Below the pieces are notes generated by a model. That model worked only from the letters and a program-made list of their open reading frames with translations, made no database searches and was not told the DNA's origin. A DNA stretch of 64,000 bases from Strigamia acuminata. Lineage: Eukaryota; Arthropoda; Chilopoda; Geophilomorpha; Linotaeniidae. The stretch spans positions 34,717,608 through 34,781,607 of the forward strand of contig OX442314.1 of assembly GCA_949358305.1 (NCBI GenBank). The letters run 5' to 3'. Shown here one piece after another: positions 1 through 13,445 of this stretch. The position numbers and the translations under genes were made by a program. Position 1 is the stretch's first letter, and each line of letters starts with the position of its first letter.

Positions 1-2098
1 CGATTCACGCCGTAACGGCCCGTTAACGGCCCGTTAACGGCCCGTCAACGGCCCGTCAACGGCCCGCAACGGCCCGCACGGGCCGTTAACGGGCCGTCGA
101 CGATCCCGTCACGATCCCGCAACGGCCCGCACGGGCCGTTAACGGGCCGCTGACGGTCCCGTCACGATCCCGCAACGGCCCGCACGGGCCGTTAACGGGC
201 CGTCGACGATCCCGTCACGATCCCGCAACGGCCCGCACGGGCCGTTAACGGGCCGCTGACGGTCCCGTCACGATCCCGCAACGGCCCGCACGGGCCGTTA
301 ACGGGCCGTCGACGGTCCCGTCACGATCCCGCAACGGCCCGCACGGGCCGTTAACGGCCCGTTAACGGCCCGTTAACGGCCCGTTAACGGGGCAAAACCG
401 AAAACAGGATTCGAGATTAATGTCTATGAATGTTGTACGCGTTTTCACGTACGTGTTGTCGGTTGTTGATTTTTTCGATTTACGCCGTAACGGCCCGTTA
501 ACGGCCCGTTAACGGCCCGTCAACGGCCCGTCAACGGCCCGCAACGGCCCGCACGGGCCGTTAACGGGCCGTCGACGATCCCGTCACGATCCCGCAACGG
601 CCCGCACGGGCCGTTAACGGGCCGCTGACGGTCCCGTCACGATCCCGTCACGGCCTTCGTTCCCGGACTTCGGCTCGCCGACGGCCCGTACGACCTCACG
701 CGGGCCGTTAACGGGCCGTTAACGGCCCGTTAACGGCCCGTTAACGGCGTAAAACCAAAAACAGGATTCGAGATTAATGTCTATGAATGTTGTACGCGTT
801 TTCATGTACGTGTTGTCGGTTGTTGATTTTTTCGATTCACGCCGTAACGGCCCGTTAACGGCCCGTTAACGGCCCGTCAACGGCCCGTCAACGGCCCGCA
901 ACGGCCCGCACGGGCCGTTAACGGGCCGTCGACGATCCCGTCACGATCCCGCAACGGCCCGCACGGGCCGTTAACGGGCCGCTGACGGTCCCGTCACGAT
1001 CCCGCAACGGCCCGCACGGGCCGTTAACGGGCCGTCGACGATCCCGTCACGATCCCGCAACGGCCCGCACGGGCCGTTAACGGGCCGCTGACGGTCCCGT
1101 CACGATCCCGCAACGGCCCGCACGGGCCGTTAACGGGCCGTCGACGGTCCCGTCACGATCCCGCAACGGCCCGCACGGGCCGTTAACGGCCCGTTAACGG
1201 GGCAAAACCGAAAACAGGATTCGAGATTAATGTCTATGAATGTTGTACGCGTTTTCACGTACGTGTTGTCGGTTGTTGATTTTTTCGATTCACGCCGTAA
1301 CGGCCCGTTAACGGCCCGTTAACGGCCCGTCAACGGCCCGTCAACGGCCCGCAACGGCCCGCACGGGCCGTTAACGGGCCGTCGACGATCCCGTCACGAT
1401 CCCGCAACGGCCCGCACGGGCCGTTAACGGGCCGCCGACGGTCCCGTCACGGTCCCGTCACGGCGCGTGCGGGCCGTTAACGGGCCGCCGACAGTCCCGT
1501 CACGATCCCGTCACGGCCTTCGTTCCCGGACTTCGGCTCGCCGACGGCCCGTACGACCTCACGCGGGCCGTTAACGGGCCGTTAACGGGCCGTTAACGGC
1601 CCGTTAACGGCCCGTTAACGGCGTAAAACCAAAAACAGGATTCGAGATTAATGTCTATGAATGTTGTACGCGTTTTCACGTACGTGTTGTCGGTTGTTGA
1701 TTTTTTCGATTTACACCATCACGGCCCGTTAACGGCCCGTTAACGGCCCGTTAACGGCCCGTCAACGGCCCGCATGGGGTCGCACGGGCCGTTAACGGGC
1801 CGCCGACGGTCCCGTCACGATCCCGTAACGGCCCGCACGGGCCGTTAACGGGCCGCCGACGGTCCCGTCACGATTCCGTAACGGCTCGCACGGGCCGTTA
1901 ACGGGCCGCCGACGGTCCCGTCACGATCCCGTAACGGCTCGCACGGGCCGTTAACGGGCCGCCGACGGTCCCGTCACGGTCCCGTAACGGCCTTCGTTCC
2001 CGGACTTCGGCTCGCCGACGGCCCGTGCGACCTCATGCGGGCCGCTAACGGGCCGTCAACGGGCCGTTAACGGCCCGTTTTCGACCCGCTACGGCCCG
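1..2098. repeat. CpG-rich palindromic satellite island 1
   Basis: Tandem GC-rich repeat of roughly 60 bp built from GGCCCGTTAACGG, CGGCCCGCACGGGCC and GTCCCGTCACGATCCCG segments. CCGTTAACGG is a perfect palindrome and GGCCCG-CA-CGGGCC a perfect hairpin. The island is interrupted by a conserved spacer of about 95 bp, AT-richer and containing GGATTCGAGATTAATGTC, at about 384, 751, 1203 and 1622. The same spacer recurs at about 5337, 10024, 14281, 14637, 15113 and 15535. No coding potential recognised; the island is cut by the window edge. Confidence 0.9.
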
Positions 2099-4960
2099 TC
2101 ACGGCCTGTTGGCCGTGCGACCCGTGACTCGGAGTGTGGTTTTTGGGGACGAGGGCCGTCCTCCGGCCGCGCCGCGACGCGCCGCGGGTCGGACAAGAAA
2201 CGACCCGGTCGGAAACCGAACCTCAGTGTCCAATCGGGCAGAAATTGTGCGGAAGTTTAACCAAAAATGGCCAAAAGTCGGTGCAAGTTTTGCACGCAAC
2301 AAACGTCCGATGTGACAGTGCCCATGCGGGTTGGACGTGCATGTGGGCGCGTGTGGGCGCTCGATTTACCGGCCCGTTGGACGAGTTAAACCAAAATTTC
2401 CCAATATCTTGCATAAATTTAAAGAAGATTTGACAGATTTCCAGATTTTAAGCGATGTTTTACATAAGTCCGTCCCATTGCTGAAATTCCGTGAAAATTT
2501 GTCAAAAATTGACAAAAGTCTGTGCAAATTTTGTCAGAAATAGGAAACAAAAAATTTAAAATTCGTCCAACGCGCCAGTAAATCGAGCGCGCCCATGCGT
2601 GGACAGTGCGCCGGCGGGAGCCCCGGCCGTCCTCTCTCTCTCTCTCTCTCGGCCGCCAAGGCTCGCCCCTCCGCCCGTCGGCGGGAGCCCCGACCGTCCC
2701 CCCTCTCTCTTTCGGCCGCCAAAGGATCGCCCCTCCGCTCGTCACAGATTTTTGTCAATATTTGATGAATTTCAACAGATTTTCAGCAATATTTTACAGG
2801 ACATTTCTGCTCTTTTGGATACATTTTCAAAGGTTTTATTGCTAAAATTCTGGGGAAATTTATCAAAAATTGACAAAAAATCGATGCAAGTTTTGTCAGA
2901 AACTGATAAAATCTTCTTAAACTCGTCCAACGCGCCGGCGAGTGCACATGCGGGGACAGTGGGCACGTCCAGCCCGCGTGCACACTGTCAGATCGGGCGG
3001 TTTCGGGCACAGTTTGATCCGGGCAAATATCTAGCAAAACTTGCACCGATTTTTTGTCAATTTTAGACAAATTTCAGCGATATTTTACGAGACATTTCTG
3101 CTCGATTGGACACATTTCCAGGGGTTTTTTGTAAAACATTGATAAAATTCCGTGGAAATTTATCAAATATTGGCAAAATTCGGTGCTAATTTTGTCAAAA
3201 ATTAGGAAAAAAAAATTTTCAAAACTTGTCCAACGTGCCGGTAAATCGAGCGCCCACATGCCTAGATAGTGCACGCCCAACCCGCCAAGGCTCGCCCCTC
3301 CGCCCGTTGGCGGGAGCCCCGGCCGTCCCCTCTCTCTCTCTTTCTCTCTCTCTCTCGGGCGCCCGGAGCTCGCCCCTCCGCCCGTCACCGACTTTTGACA
3401 CAATTTTTGATGAAATTCAACGGAATTTTAGCAACGTTTTACAAAAAACCTGTGGAAATGTGTCCAACCGGGCAGAAATGTGTCGTAAAATGTTGCCGAA
3501 ATTCTGTGAAAATTTGTCACAAATTGCCAAAAGTCGGTGCAAATTTTGTCAGAAATAGGAAACAAAAAATTTAAAATTCGTCCAACGCGCCAGTAAATCG
3601 AGCGCGCCCATGCGTGGACAGTGCGCCGGCGGGAGCCCCGGCCGTCCTCTCTCTCTCTCTCTCTCGGCCGCCAAGGCTCGCCCCTCCGCCCGTCGGCGGG
3701 AGCCCCGACCGTCCCCCCTCTCTCTTTCGGCCGCCAAAGGATCGCCCCTCCGCTCGTCACAGATTTTTGTCAATATTTGATGAATTTCAACAGATTTTCA
3801 GCAATATTTTACAGGACATTTCTGCTCTTTTGGATACATTTTCAAAGGTTTTATTGCTAAAATTCTGGGGAAATTTATCAAATATTGACAAAAAATCGAT
3901 GCAAGTTTTGTCAGAAATTGATAAAATCTTCTTAAACTCGTCCAACGCGCCGGCGAGTGCACATGCGGGGACAGTGGGCACGTCCAGCCCGCGTGCACAC
4001 TGTCAGATCGGGCGGTTTCGGGCACAGTTTGATCCGGGCAAATATCTAGCAAAACTTGCACCGATTTTTTGTCAATTTTAGACAAATTTCAGCGATATTT
4101 TACGAGACATTTCTGCTCGATTGGACACATTTCCAGGGGTTTTTTGTAAAACATTGATAAAATTCCGTGGAAATTTATCAAATATTGGCAAAATTCGGTG
4201 CTAATTTTGTCAAAAATTAGGAAAAAAAAATTTTCAAAACTTGTCCAACGTGCCGGTAAATCGAGCGCCCACATGCCTAGATAGTGCACGCCCAACCCGC
4301 CAAGGCTCGCCCCTCCGCCCGTTGGCGGGAGCCCCGGCCGTCCCCTCTCTCTCTCTTTCTCTCTCTCTCTCGGGCGCCCGGAGCTCGCCCCTCCGCCCGT
4401 CACCGACTTTTGACACAATTTTTGATGAAATTCAACGGAATTTTAGCAACGTTTTACAAAAAACCTGTGGAAATGTGTCCAACCGGGCAGAAATGTGTCG
4501 TAAAATGTTGCCGAAATTCTGTGAAAATTTGTCACAAATTGCCAAAAGTCGGTGCAAGTATTGCTAGATTTGGGCGCATCAAACTGTGCCGAGATCTGAC
4601 AGTGTCCACGCGGTTTTGAAGCGCCCACTGTCGACGCACGTGGGCGCTCAATTTACCGGCGCGTTGGACGAGTTTTGAAAAAAGTTTTTTCCTAATTTCT
4701 GACAAAACTTGCACCGAATTTTGTCAATATGTGATAAATTTCCATGGATTTTAAGCAATGTTTTACAGAAGTCCGTCCCATCGGGCAGAAACGTCTCGTA
4801 AAATGTCGCTGAAATTCCGTGAAAATCTGTCAAAAATTGACAAAAGTTGGTGACCGACCCGCGGCGCGTCACGGCGCGGTCGGAGGACGGCCCTCGTCCC
4901 CAAAAACCACACTCCGGGTCACGTGGTCTCGCACTCGACTTTTTCAGTTTTCCCGTTTTC
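2099..4960. repeat. Foldback satellite block 1 with two 1015-bp units
   Basis: The left arm (from 2110) and right arm (to about 4950) carry inverted copies of the same sequence, for example GTGTGGTTTTTGGGGACGAG at 2131 and its reverse complement near 4890. Between them are two tandem 1015-bp units at about 2545-3559 and 3560-4574. Each unit mixes CT-microsatellite stretches, GC-rich CGCCCCTCCGCCCG motifs and AT-rich segments in which GAAATTCCGTGG occurs in both orientations. The many short open frames on both strands repeat with the unit and resemble no protein, so I call no gene. Confidence 0.85.
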
Positions 4961-5812
4961 GGCCCGTTACGGCCAAGGACCGTAACGGGTCGAAAACGGG
5001 CCGCAACGGGTCGAAAACGGCCGCAACGGGTCGAAAACGGCCGCAACGGGTCGAAAACGGCCCGCACGGGCCGTTAACGGGCCGCCGACGGTCCCGTCAC
5101 AATCCCGTAACGGCTCGCACGGGCCGTTAACGGGCCGCCGACGGTCCCGTCACGATCCCGTAACGGCTCGCACGGGCCGTTAACGGGCCGCCGACGGTTC
5201 CGTAACTATCCCGTAACGGCCCGCACGGGCCGTTAACGGGCCGCCGACGGTCCCGTCACGACCCCGTAACGGCCCGTACGACCTCATGCGGGCCGTTAAC
5301 GGGCCGTTAACGGGCCGTTAACGGCCCGTTAACGGCGTAAAACCAAAAACAGGATTCGAGATTAATGTCTATGAATGTTGTACGCGTTTTCACGTACGTG
5401 TTGTCGGTTGTTGATTTTTTCGATTTACACCATCACGGCCCGTTAACGGCCCGTTAACGGCCCGTTAACGGCCCGTCAACGGCCCGCATGGGGTCGCACG
5501 GGCCGTTAACGGGCCGCCGACGGTCCCGTCACGATCCCGTAACGGCCCGCACGGGCCGTTAACGGGCCGCCGACGGTCCCGTCACGATTCCGTAACGGCT
5601 CGCACGGGCCGTTAACGGGCCGCCGACGGTCCCGTCACGATCCCGTAACGGCTCGCACGGGCCGTTAACGGGCCGCCGACGGTCCCGTCACGGTCCCGTA
5701 ACGGCCTTCGTTCCCGGACTTCGGCTCGCCGACGGCCCGTGCGACCTCATGCGGGCCGCTAACGGGCCGTCAACGGGCCGTTAACGGCCCGTTTTCGACC
5801 CGCTACGGCCCG
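4961..5812. repeat. CpG-rich palindromic satellite island 2
   Basis: Same repeat as the first island, with one 95-bp spacer at about 5337-5430. Its left flank is in opposite orientation to its right flank (5813 onward), so the island lies between inverted arms. From the spacer rightward it matches 1625-2098 at an offset of 3714 bp. Confidence 0.9.
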
Positions 5813-8800
5813 TCACGGCCTGTTGGCCGTGCGACCCGTGACTCGGAGTGTGGTTTTTGGGGACGAGGGCCGTCCTCCGGCCGCGCCGCGACGCGCCGCG
5901 GGTCGGACAAGAAACGACCCGGTCGGAAACCGAACCTCAGTGTCCAATCGGGCAGAAATTGTGCGGAAGTTTAACCAAAAATGGCCAAAAGTCGGTGCAA
6001 GTTTTGCACGCAACAAACGTCCGATGTGACAGTGCCCATGCGGGTTGGACGTGCATGTGGGCGCGTGTGGGCGCTCGATTTACCGGCCCGTTGGACGAGT
6101 TAAACCAAAATTTCCCAATATCTTGCATAAATTTAAAGAAGATTTGACAGATTTCCAGATTTTAAGCGATGTTTTACATAAGTCCGTCCCATTGCTGAAA
6201 TTCCGTGAAAATTTGTCAAAAATTGACAAAAGTCTGTGCAAATTTTGTCAGAAATAGGAAACAAAAAATTTAAAATTCGTCCAACGCGCCAGTAAATCGA
6301 GCGCGCCCATGCGTGGACAGTGCGCCGGCGGGAGCCCCGGCCGTCCTCTCTCTCTCTCTCTCTCGGCCGCCAAGGCTCGCCCCTCCGCCCGTCGGCGGGA
6401 GCCCCGACCGTCCCCCCTCTCTCTTTCGGCCGCCAAAGGATCGCCCCTCCGCTCGTCACAGATTTTTGTCAATATTTGATGAATTTCAACAGATTTTCAG
6501 CAATATTTTACAGGACATTTCTGCTCTTTTGGATACATTTTCAAAGGTTTTATTGCTAAAATTCTGGGGAAATTTATCAAAAATTGACAAAAAATCGATG
6601 CAAGTTTTGTCAGAAACTGATAAAATCTTCTTAAACTCGTCCAACGCGCCGGCGAGTGCACATGCGGGGACAGTGGGCACGTCCAGCCCGCGTGCACACT
6701 GTCAGATCGGGCGGTTTCGGGCACAGTTTGATCCGGGCAAATATCTAGCAAAACTTGCACCGATTTTTTGTCAATTTTAGACAAATTTCAGCGATATTTT
6801 ACGAGACATTTCTGCTCGATTGGACACATTTCCAGGGGTTTTTTGTAAAACATTGATAAAATTCCGTGGAAATTTATCAAATATTGGCAAAATTCGGTGC
6901 TAATTTTGTCAAAAATTAGGAAAAAAAAATTTTCAAAACTTGTCCAACGTGCCGGTAAATCGAGCGCCCACATGCCTAGATAGTGCACGCCCAACCCGCC
7001 AAGGCTCGCCCCTCCGCCCGTTGGCGGGAGCCCCGGCCGTCCCCTCTCTCTCTCTTTCTCTCTCTCTCTCGGGCGCCCGGAGCTCGCCCCTCCGCCCGTC
7101 ACCGACTTTTGACACAATTTTTGATGAAATTCAACGGAATTTTAGCAACGTTTTACAAAAAACCTGTGGAAATGTGTCCAACCGGGCAGAAATGTGTCGT
7201 AAAATGTTGCCGAAATTCTGTGAAAATTTGTCACAAATTGCCAAAAGTCGGTGCAAATTTTGTCAGAAATAGGAAACAAAAAATTTAAAATTCGTCCAAC
7301 GCGCCAGTAAATCGAGCGCGCCCATGCGTGGACAGTGCGCCGGCGGGAGCCCCGGCCGTCCTCTCTCTCTCTCTCTCTCGGCCGCCAAGGCTCGCCCCTC
7401 CGCCCGTCGGCGGGAGCCCCGACCGTCCCCCCTCTCTCTTTCGGCCGCCAAAGGATCGCCCCTCCGCTCGTCACAGATTTTTGTCAATATTTGATGAACT
7501 TCAACAGATTTTCAGCAATATTTTACAGGACATTTCTGCTCTTTTGGATACATTTTCAAAGGTTTTATTGCTAAAATTCTGGGGAAATTTATCAAAAATT
7601 GACAAAAAATCGATGCAAGTTTTGTCAGAAATTGATAAAATCTTCTTAAACTCGTCCAACGCGCCGGCGAGTGCACATGCGGGGACAGTGGGCACGTCCA
7701 GCCCGCGTGCACACTGTCAGATCGGGCGGTTTCGGGCACAGTTTGATCCGGGCAAATATCTAGCAAAACTTGCACCGATTTTTTGTCAATTTTAGACAAA
7801 TTTCAGCGATATTTTACGAGACATTTCTGCTCGATTGGACACATTTCCAGGGGTTTTTTGTAAAACATTGATAAAATTCCGTGGAAATTTATCAAATATT
7901 GGCAAAATTCGGTGCTAATTTTGTCAAAAATTAGGAAAAAAAAATTTTCAAAACTTGTCCAACGTGCCGGTAAATCGAGCGCCCACATGCCTAGATAGTG
8001 CACGCCCAACCCGCCAAGGCTCGCCCCTCCGCCCGTTGGCGGGAGCCCCGGCCGTCCCCTCTCTCTCTCTTTCTCTCTCTCTCTCGGGCGCCCGGAGCTC
8101 GCCCCTCCGCCCGTCACCGACTTTTGACACAATTTTTGATGAAATTCAACGGAATTTTAGCAACGTTTTACAAAAAACCTGTGGAAATGTGTCCAACCGG
8201 GCAGAAATGTGTCGTAAAATGTTGCCGAAATTCTGTGAAAATTTGTCACAAATTGCCAAAAGTCGGTGCAAATTTTGTCAGAAATAGGAAACAAAAAATT
8301 TAAAATTCGTCCAACGCGCCAGTAAATCGAGCGCGCCCATGCGTGGACAGTGCGCCGGCGGGAGCCCCGGCCGTCCTCTCTCTCTCTCTCTCTCGGCCGC
8401 CAAGGCTCGCCCCTCCGCCCGTCGGCGGGAGCCCCGACCGTCCCCCCTCTCTCTTTCGGCCGCCAAAGGATCGCCCCTCCGCTCGTCACAGATTTTTGTC
8501 AATATTTGATGAATTTCAACAGATTTTCAGCAATATTTTACAGGACATTTCTGCTCTTTTGGATACATTTTCAAAGGTTTTATTGCTAAAATTCTGGGGA
8601 AATTTATCAAATATTGACAAAAAATCGATGCAAGTTTTGTCAGAAATTGATAAAATCTTCTTAAACTCGTCCAACGCGCCGGCGAGTGCACATGCGGGGA
8701 CAGTGGGCACGTCCAGCCCGCGTGCACACTGTCAGATCGGGCGGTTTCGGGCACAGTTTGATCCGGGCAAATATCTAGCAAAACTTGCACCGATTTTTTG

Positions 8801-9689
8801 TCAATTTTAGACAAATTTCAGCGATATTTTACGAGACATTTCTGCTCGATTGGACACATTTCCAGGGGTTTTTTGTAAAACATTGATAAAATTCCGTGGA
8901 AATTTATCAAATATTGGCAAAATTCGGTGCTAATTTTGTCAAAAATTAGGAAAAAAAAATTTTCAAAACTTGTCCAACGTGCCGGTAAATCGAGCGCCCA
9001 CATGCCTAGATAGTGCACGCCCAACCCGCCAAGGCTCGCCCCTCCGCCCGTTGGCGGGAGCCCCGGCCGTCCCCTCTCTCTCTCTTTCTCTCTCTCTCTC
9101 GGGCGCCCGGAGCTCGCCCCTCCGCCCGTCACCGACTTTTGACACAATTTTTGATGAAATTCAACGGAATTTTAGCAACGTTTTACAAAAAACCTGTGGA
9201 AATGTGTCCAACCGGGCAGAAATGTGTCGTAAAATGTTGCCGAAATTCTGTGAAAATTTGTCACAAATTGCCAAAAGTCGGTGCAAGTATTGCTAGATTT
9301 GGGCGCATCAAACTGTGCCGAGATCTGACAGTGTCCACGCGGTTTTGAAGCGCCCACTGTCGACGCACGTGGGCGCTCAATTTACCGGCGCGTTGGACGA
9401 GTTTTGAAAAAAGTTTTTTCCTAATTTCTGACAAAACTTGCACCGAATTTTGTCAATATGTGATAAATTTCCATGGATTTTAAGCAATGTTTTACAGAAG
9501 TCCGTCCCATCGGGCAGAAACGTCTCGTAAAATGTCGCTGAAATTCCGTGAAAATCTGTCAAAAATTGACAAAAGTTGGTGACCGACCCGCGGCGCGTCA
9601 CGGCGCGGTCGGAGGACGGCCCTCGTCCCCAAAAACCACACTCCGGGTCACGTGGTCTCGCACTCGACTTTTTCAGTTTTCCCGTTTTC
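5813..9689. repeat. Foldback satellite block 2 with three 1015-bp units
   Basis: Near-identical copy of the 2099 block, shifted by 3714 bp at its left side and 4729 bp at its right side. The difference is one extra 1015-bp unit: units lie at about 6259-7273, 7274-8288 and 8289-9303. The first and last units carry the same diagnostic variants as the two units of block 1. The middle unit has its own variant (GATGAACTT near 7493 where the others read GATGAATTT). This is the pattern expected from unequal exchange. Confidence 0.85.
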
Positions 9690-10439
9690 GGCCCGTTACG
9701 GCCAAGGACCGTAACGGGTCGAAAACGGGCCGCAACGGGTCGAAAACGGCCGCAACGGGTCGAAAACGGCCCGCACGGGCCGTTAACGGGCCGCCGACGG
9801 TCCCGTCACAATCCCGTAACGGCTCGCACGGGCCGTTAACGGGCCGCCGACGGTCCCGTCACGATCCCGTAACGGCTCGCACGGGCCGTTAACGGGCCGC
9901 CGACGGTTCCGTAACTATCCCGTAACGGCCCGCACGGGCCGTTAACGGGCCGCCGACGGTCCCGTCACGACCCCGTAACGGCCCGTACGACCTCATGCGG
10001 GCCGTTAACGGCCCGTTAACGGCGTAAAACCAAAAACAGGATTCGAGATTAATGTCTATGAATGTTGTACGCGTTTTCATGTACGTGTTGTCGGTTGTTG
10101 ATTTTTTCGATTTACACCGTCACGGCCCGTTAACGGCCCGTTAACGGCCCGTTAACGGCCCGTCAACGGCCCGCATGGGGTCGTACGGGCCGTTAACGGG
10201 CCGCCGACGGTCCCGTCACGATCCCGTAACGGCCCGCACGGGCCGTTAACGGGCCGCCGACGGTCCCGTCACGGTCCCGTAACGGCCTTCGTTCCCGGAC
10301 TTCGGCTCGCCGACGGCCCGTGCGACCTCATGCGGGCCGCTAACGGGCCGTCAACGGGCCGTTAACGGGCCGTCAACGGGCCGTTAACGGCCCGTTTTCG
10401 ACCCGCTACGGCCCGTCACGGCCTGTTGGCCGTGCGACC
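9690..10439. repeat. CpG-rich palindromic satellite island 3
   Basis: CpG-rich repeat as in islands 1 and 2, with one spacer at about 10024-10115. Inverted arms flank it on both sides (ending near 9690, starting near 10440). Confidence 0.9.
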
Positions 10440-11150
10440 CGAAAACGGGAAAACTGAAAGAGTCGAGTGCGAGACCACGTGACTCGGAGTGTGGTTTTTG
10501 GGGACGAGGGCCGTCCTCCGGCCGCGCCGCGACGCGCCGCGGGTCGGACAAGAAACGACCCGGTCGGAAACCGAACCTCAGTGTCCAATCGGGCAGAAAT
10601 TGTGCGGAAGTTTAACCAAAAATGGCCAAAAGTCGGTGCAAGTTTTGCACGCAACAAACGTCCGATGTGACAGTGCCCATGCGGATTGGACGTGCATGTG
10701 GGCGCGTGTGGGAGCTCGATTTACTGGCGCGTTGGACGAGTTTTAAAAAAATTCTCCAAAATCTGACAAAACTTGCAACGATTTTTAACGACATTTAATT
10801 GATTTCCACAGATTTTAAGAACACTGTTTTACAGAAGCCCGTCCAATCGGGCAGAAATGTCTCGCAAAATATTGCTGAAATTCCGTGGAAATTTATCAAA
10901 AATCGTTGCCAGTTTTGTCAGATTTTGGAGAATTTTTTTAGAACTCGTCCAACGCGCCAGTAAATCACGCGCCCACGTGCGTGGACGATGCGCACGTCCA
11001 ACCCGCCAAGGCTCGCCCCTACGACCGTCGGCGGGAGCCCCGGCCGTCCTCTCTCTCCCTCTCGGCCGCCAATGCTCGCCCCTCCGCCCGGGACTCGCCC
11101 CGCCGCCAGTCACCGACTTTTGGCAATTTCCTTGCAAACAGCAACGATAA
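10440..11150. repeat. Foldback satellite arm, right edge of the main satellite
   Basis: Starts with an arm in the same orientation as 2110 and 5824 and continues as a diverged, shortened relative of the 1015-bp unit, with CT stretch, CGCCCCTCCGCCCG and GAAATTCCGTGGAAATT motifs. It ends abruptly near 11150, where non-repetitive sequence begins. Confidence 0.75.
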
Positions 11151-13189
11151 TGATGTATTTATTGATAATTGTTTTTGCATCGGACATGTGTTTAATTTTA
11201 GTGGTTCCTCGACTCAGTTTGTGCGGTTCTTGCGCGTCGTGCGCACGTTCAACACGCGCCCACGCGAGTATATCGCGTGGACTCTCGTCTCTCTCGTCAG
11301 TCTCGATGTTTTGTATGATTTTATTTTGCTAATTGTTTTGAGCGCGTGCAATTTCAATTGTTGCACCACACACGCATTTTCTATTGTACACCAGTGTTCC
11401 TATGTCGAATAAATTAGACTTGTTTTTAATTTCTCTGTCGCCATTGTTTGAATTCACTGCGCTGCACGAGAGCTTCAATTTATGAGTTGGACCGCTTTTT
11501 ATACAAATTATGTGGGAATTTTGCTCGATTCATGCGCGGTTCTTTCTTAAGCGTCGGGCAAGTTTTGTCAGATATTGCAAAAAGTACATCGCGCGTGCAC
11601 GGGCGTGCGTGGACGGTGCCCGCGTCCAACGCTCATCGGCGTCCAACTCCTTGTCTACAAAGAAGGTCGGGGTTTCGGGCATATCCTTTGCCACGACCGC
11701 GTCTTGGTTCTCGCCTTTGGTGGTCATCTCCAAGGCGGGAATCAGCCCGGATTTCAACGGGGTGCTGTCGGTCAGAAAGGGAACGGTCGGTGTTGTTGGG
11801 GAGATGTTGGAGCAGTACTAAACGTCATGTTTTGTTCACGTGAAAATGAAATGTGCGTTTAAAAAGCCTATCGTGCTGCCGGGACGTTTATTAATTTTCC
11901 CAGTTTGACATAAGCGAGCGCGCACATGGCGACGGCAATGTCTTTTGTCACCTTTAAATTCCTTTTTGGTTTCAACTATGTAAGTTACCTTGTTTTATTA
12001 AAATAACTGTTAGTTTTGTATATTTGCTAGTTGGTTCATGTTTGGTGCGTTAGATATAAACACCAAACCACCGTATTTATGTTTTCTGAGACGTACGACG
12101 CGAGTCGCGCTCGTACGCCGACTTCGACACATCGGTAAACCGCCAGCGTGCACCATTTTTCTCGTGCTCACTCAGACGTGCGCATTACACGCGATATTGC
12201 GCACGAACGCGCACACCGCCTCCGCGACACACATCACACACCCGTTTAAACGAGTCTCGGCGCCTATTTGACCCCAGTGTTTACTTTTTAAAATTGTGGT
12301 GTGTTTTCAAAGTTCTTAATTTGTTCAAAAACAAACAAAATGGATATCTGTTGATTTTTAAATGATTTTGTCGATTTAGTTTTTTGCTGGTTTTTAATCG
12401 ATTTGTCTGTATTTTTAATCAATTCGAATGATTGACACCATTCTGTGCTTTACTCGTATTCAAGATGGCGTCGCAAACTCAAGGTCGAATTCCGCTGAAT
12501 TCATTTATTGCGACTGTTTGCGCTCCATACGTGCGAAAAGGATTATGGGAATAATCCTCAATGCAGGCCATTTTGGTGTTAAATGAGCGAGGAAGGCAGG
12601 ACATAAGGAAAATTGGTGAAATGTAAAAAAAAATGCTAAACAATCAACATTTAAATAAAGATCAATATTTCTGGCTCGAAATGCATATATCGGCAATTTC
12701 GGGATATTTTCGGGACGAAATTGACTCGTTCGGAACACAGGGGAGGGACTCCCACATTCCCCATGCGTCGGCGCGTGTGTTTACGAAATACCAAATCCAG
12801 GTTTTCATACAACCCCACGTTATTTTCGGGTCAAGAGTTTTTTTATGCGCTGCCGCGCGCAATCCCCGGGTTGATGAGTTTCGCGGAATCCGACGAGCGA
12901 GTGCGATCGTGTCATACCGCTTCTTCTCGTGGCAAAGTAGACACCTTAATTAAACTGGCTGTTGGCTTTTTTTTTTAACCTTGGGGTATGTGTGCGGATT
13001 TTGTCGGGGGCGAAAGGGTCCCGCTTTTTAACATTACGGCGGCCTATACGTTGTTTCGTTGATCGCGACTGTGATGCGGAATTTGCGGATGTTGTTTTGG
13101 CCGAGTAGTTCGTGCGACCGAGCGCGTTTTGTTCGTTGCTTTTCGGTGTTCGGTGGGTTTTGTGACCGGTCAAGGGTTTCGCTAAAACG
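11151..13189. other. Mostly unique sequence, no recognised gene
   Basis: About 2 kb of mixed composition outside the satellites. Open frames of about 60-140 codons exist (for example 11448-11843 plus and 12633-12953 plus) but show no domain, signal peptide or repeat support. Poly-A-like runs and homopolymers near 12630 and 12970 do not form a clear transposon end. I see nothing here that I can name. Confidence 0.6.
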
Positions 13190-13440
13190 TGGTTTTTGTG
13201 ACGGGAGGGAGGGGGGATCGGTTCATGTGCTCCGAACGCGCCGCGACGCGCCGTGACTTGGGCCAAAAACGACCCGGTCGGAAACCGGGTCCCGGGCTTC
13301 GTCGAGGCGTGGTTTTTGAGAACGGGGGGAGGGGGGGATCGGGTCGCGTGCTCCGAAAGCGCCGCGACGCGCCGTGACTTGGGCCAAAAACGACCCGGTC
13401 GGAAACCGGGTCCCGGGCTTCGTCGAGGCGTGGTCCCGAT
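13190..13440. repeat. Tandem GC-rich repeat, two copies of about 118 bp
   Basis: Two consecutive copies begin at CGTGGTTTTT (13190) and GCGTGGTTTTT (about 13307). A third truncated start lies at about 13427. Each copy has a G-rich run followed by CGCCGCGACGCGCCGTGAC and CCCGGTCGGAAACCGGGTCC, the latter containing a perfect short inverted repeat. The sequence is related to the foldback arms. Confidence 0.8.
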
Positions 13441-13445
13441 CGGGA

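Noticed and set aside
2099-11412. Dozens of 60-155 codon ORFs on both strands of the satellite blocks
   Set aside because: They recur with the 1015-bp unit on both strands at once, contain low-complexity Arg/Ser/Pro runs from CT and GC-rich stretches, and match no protein family I know.
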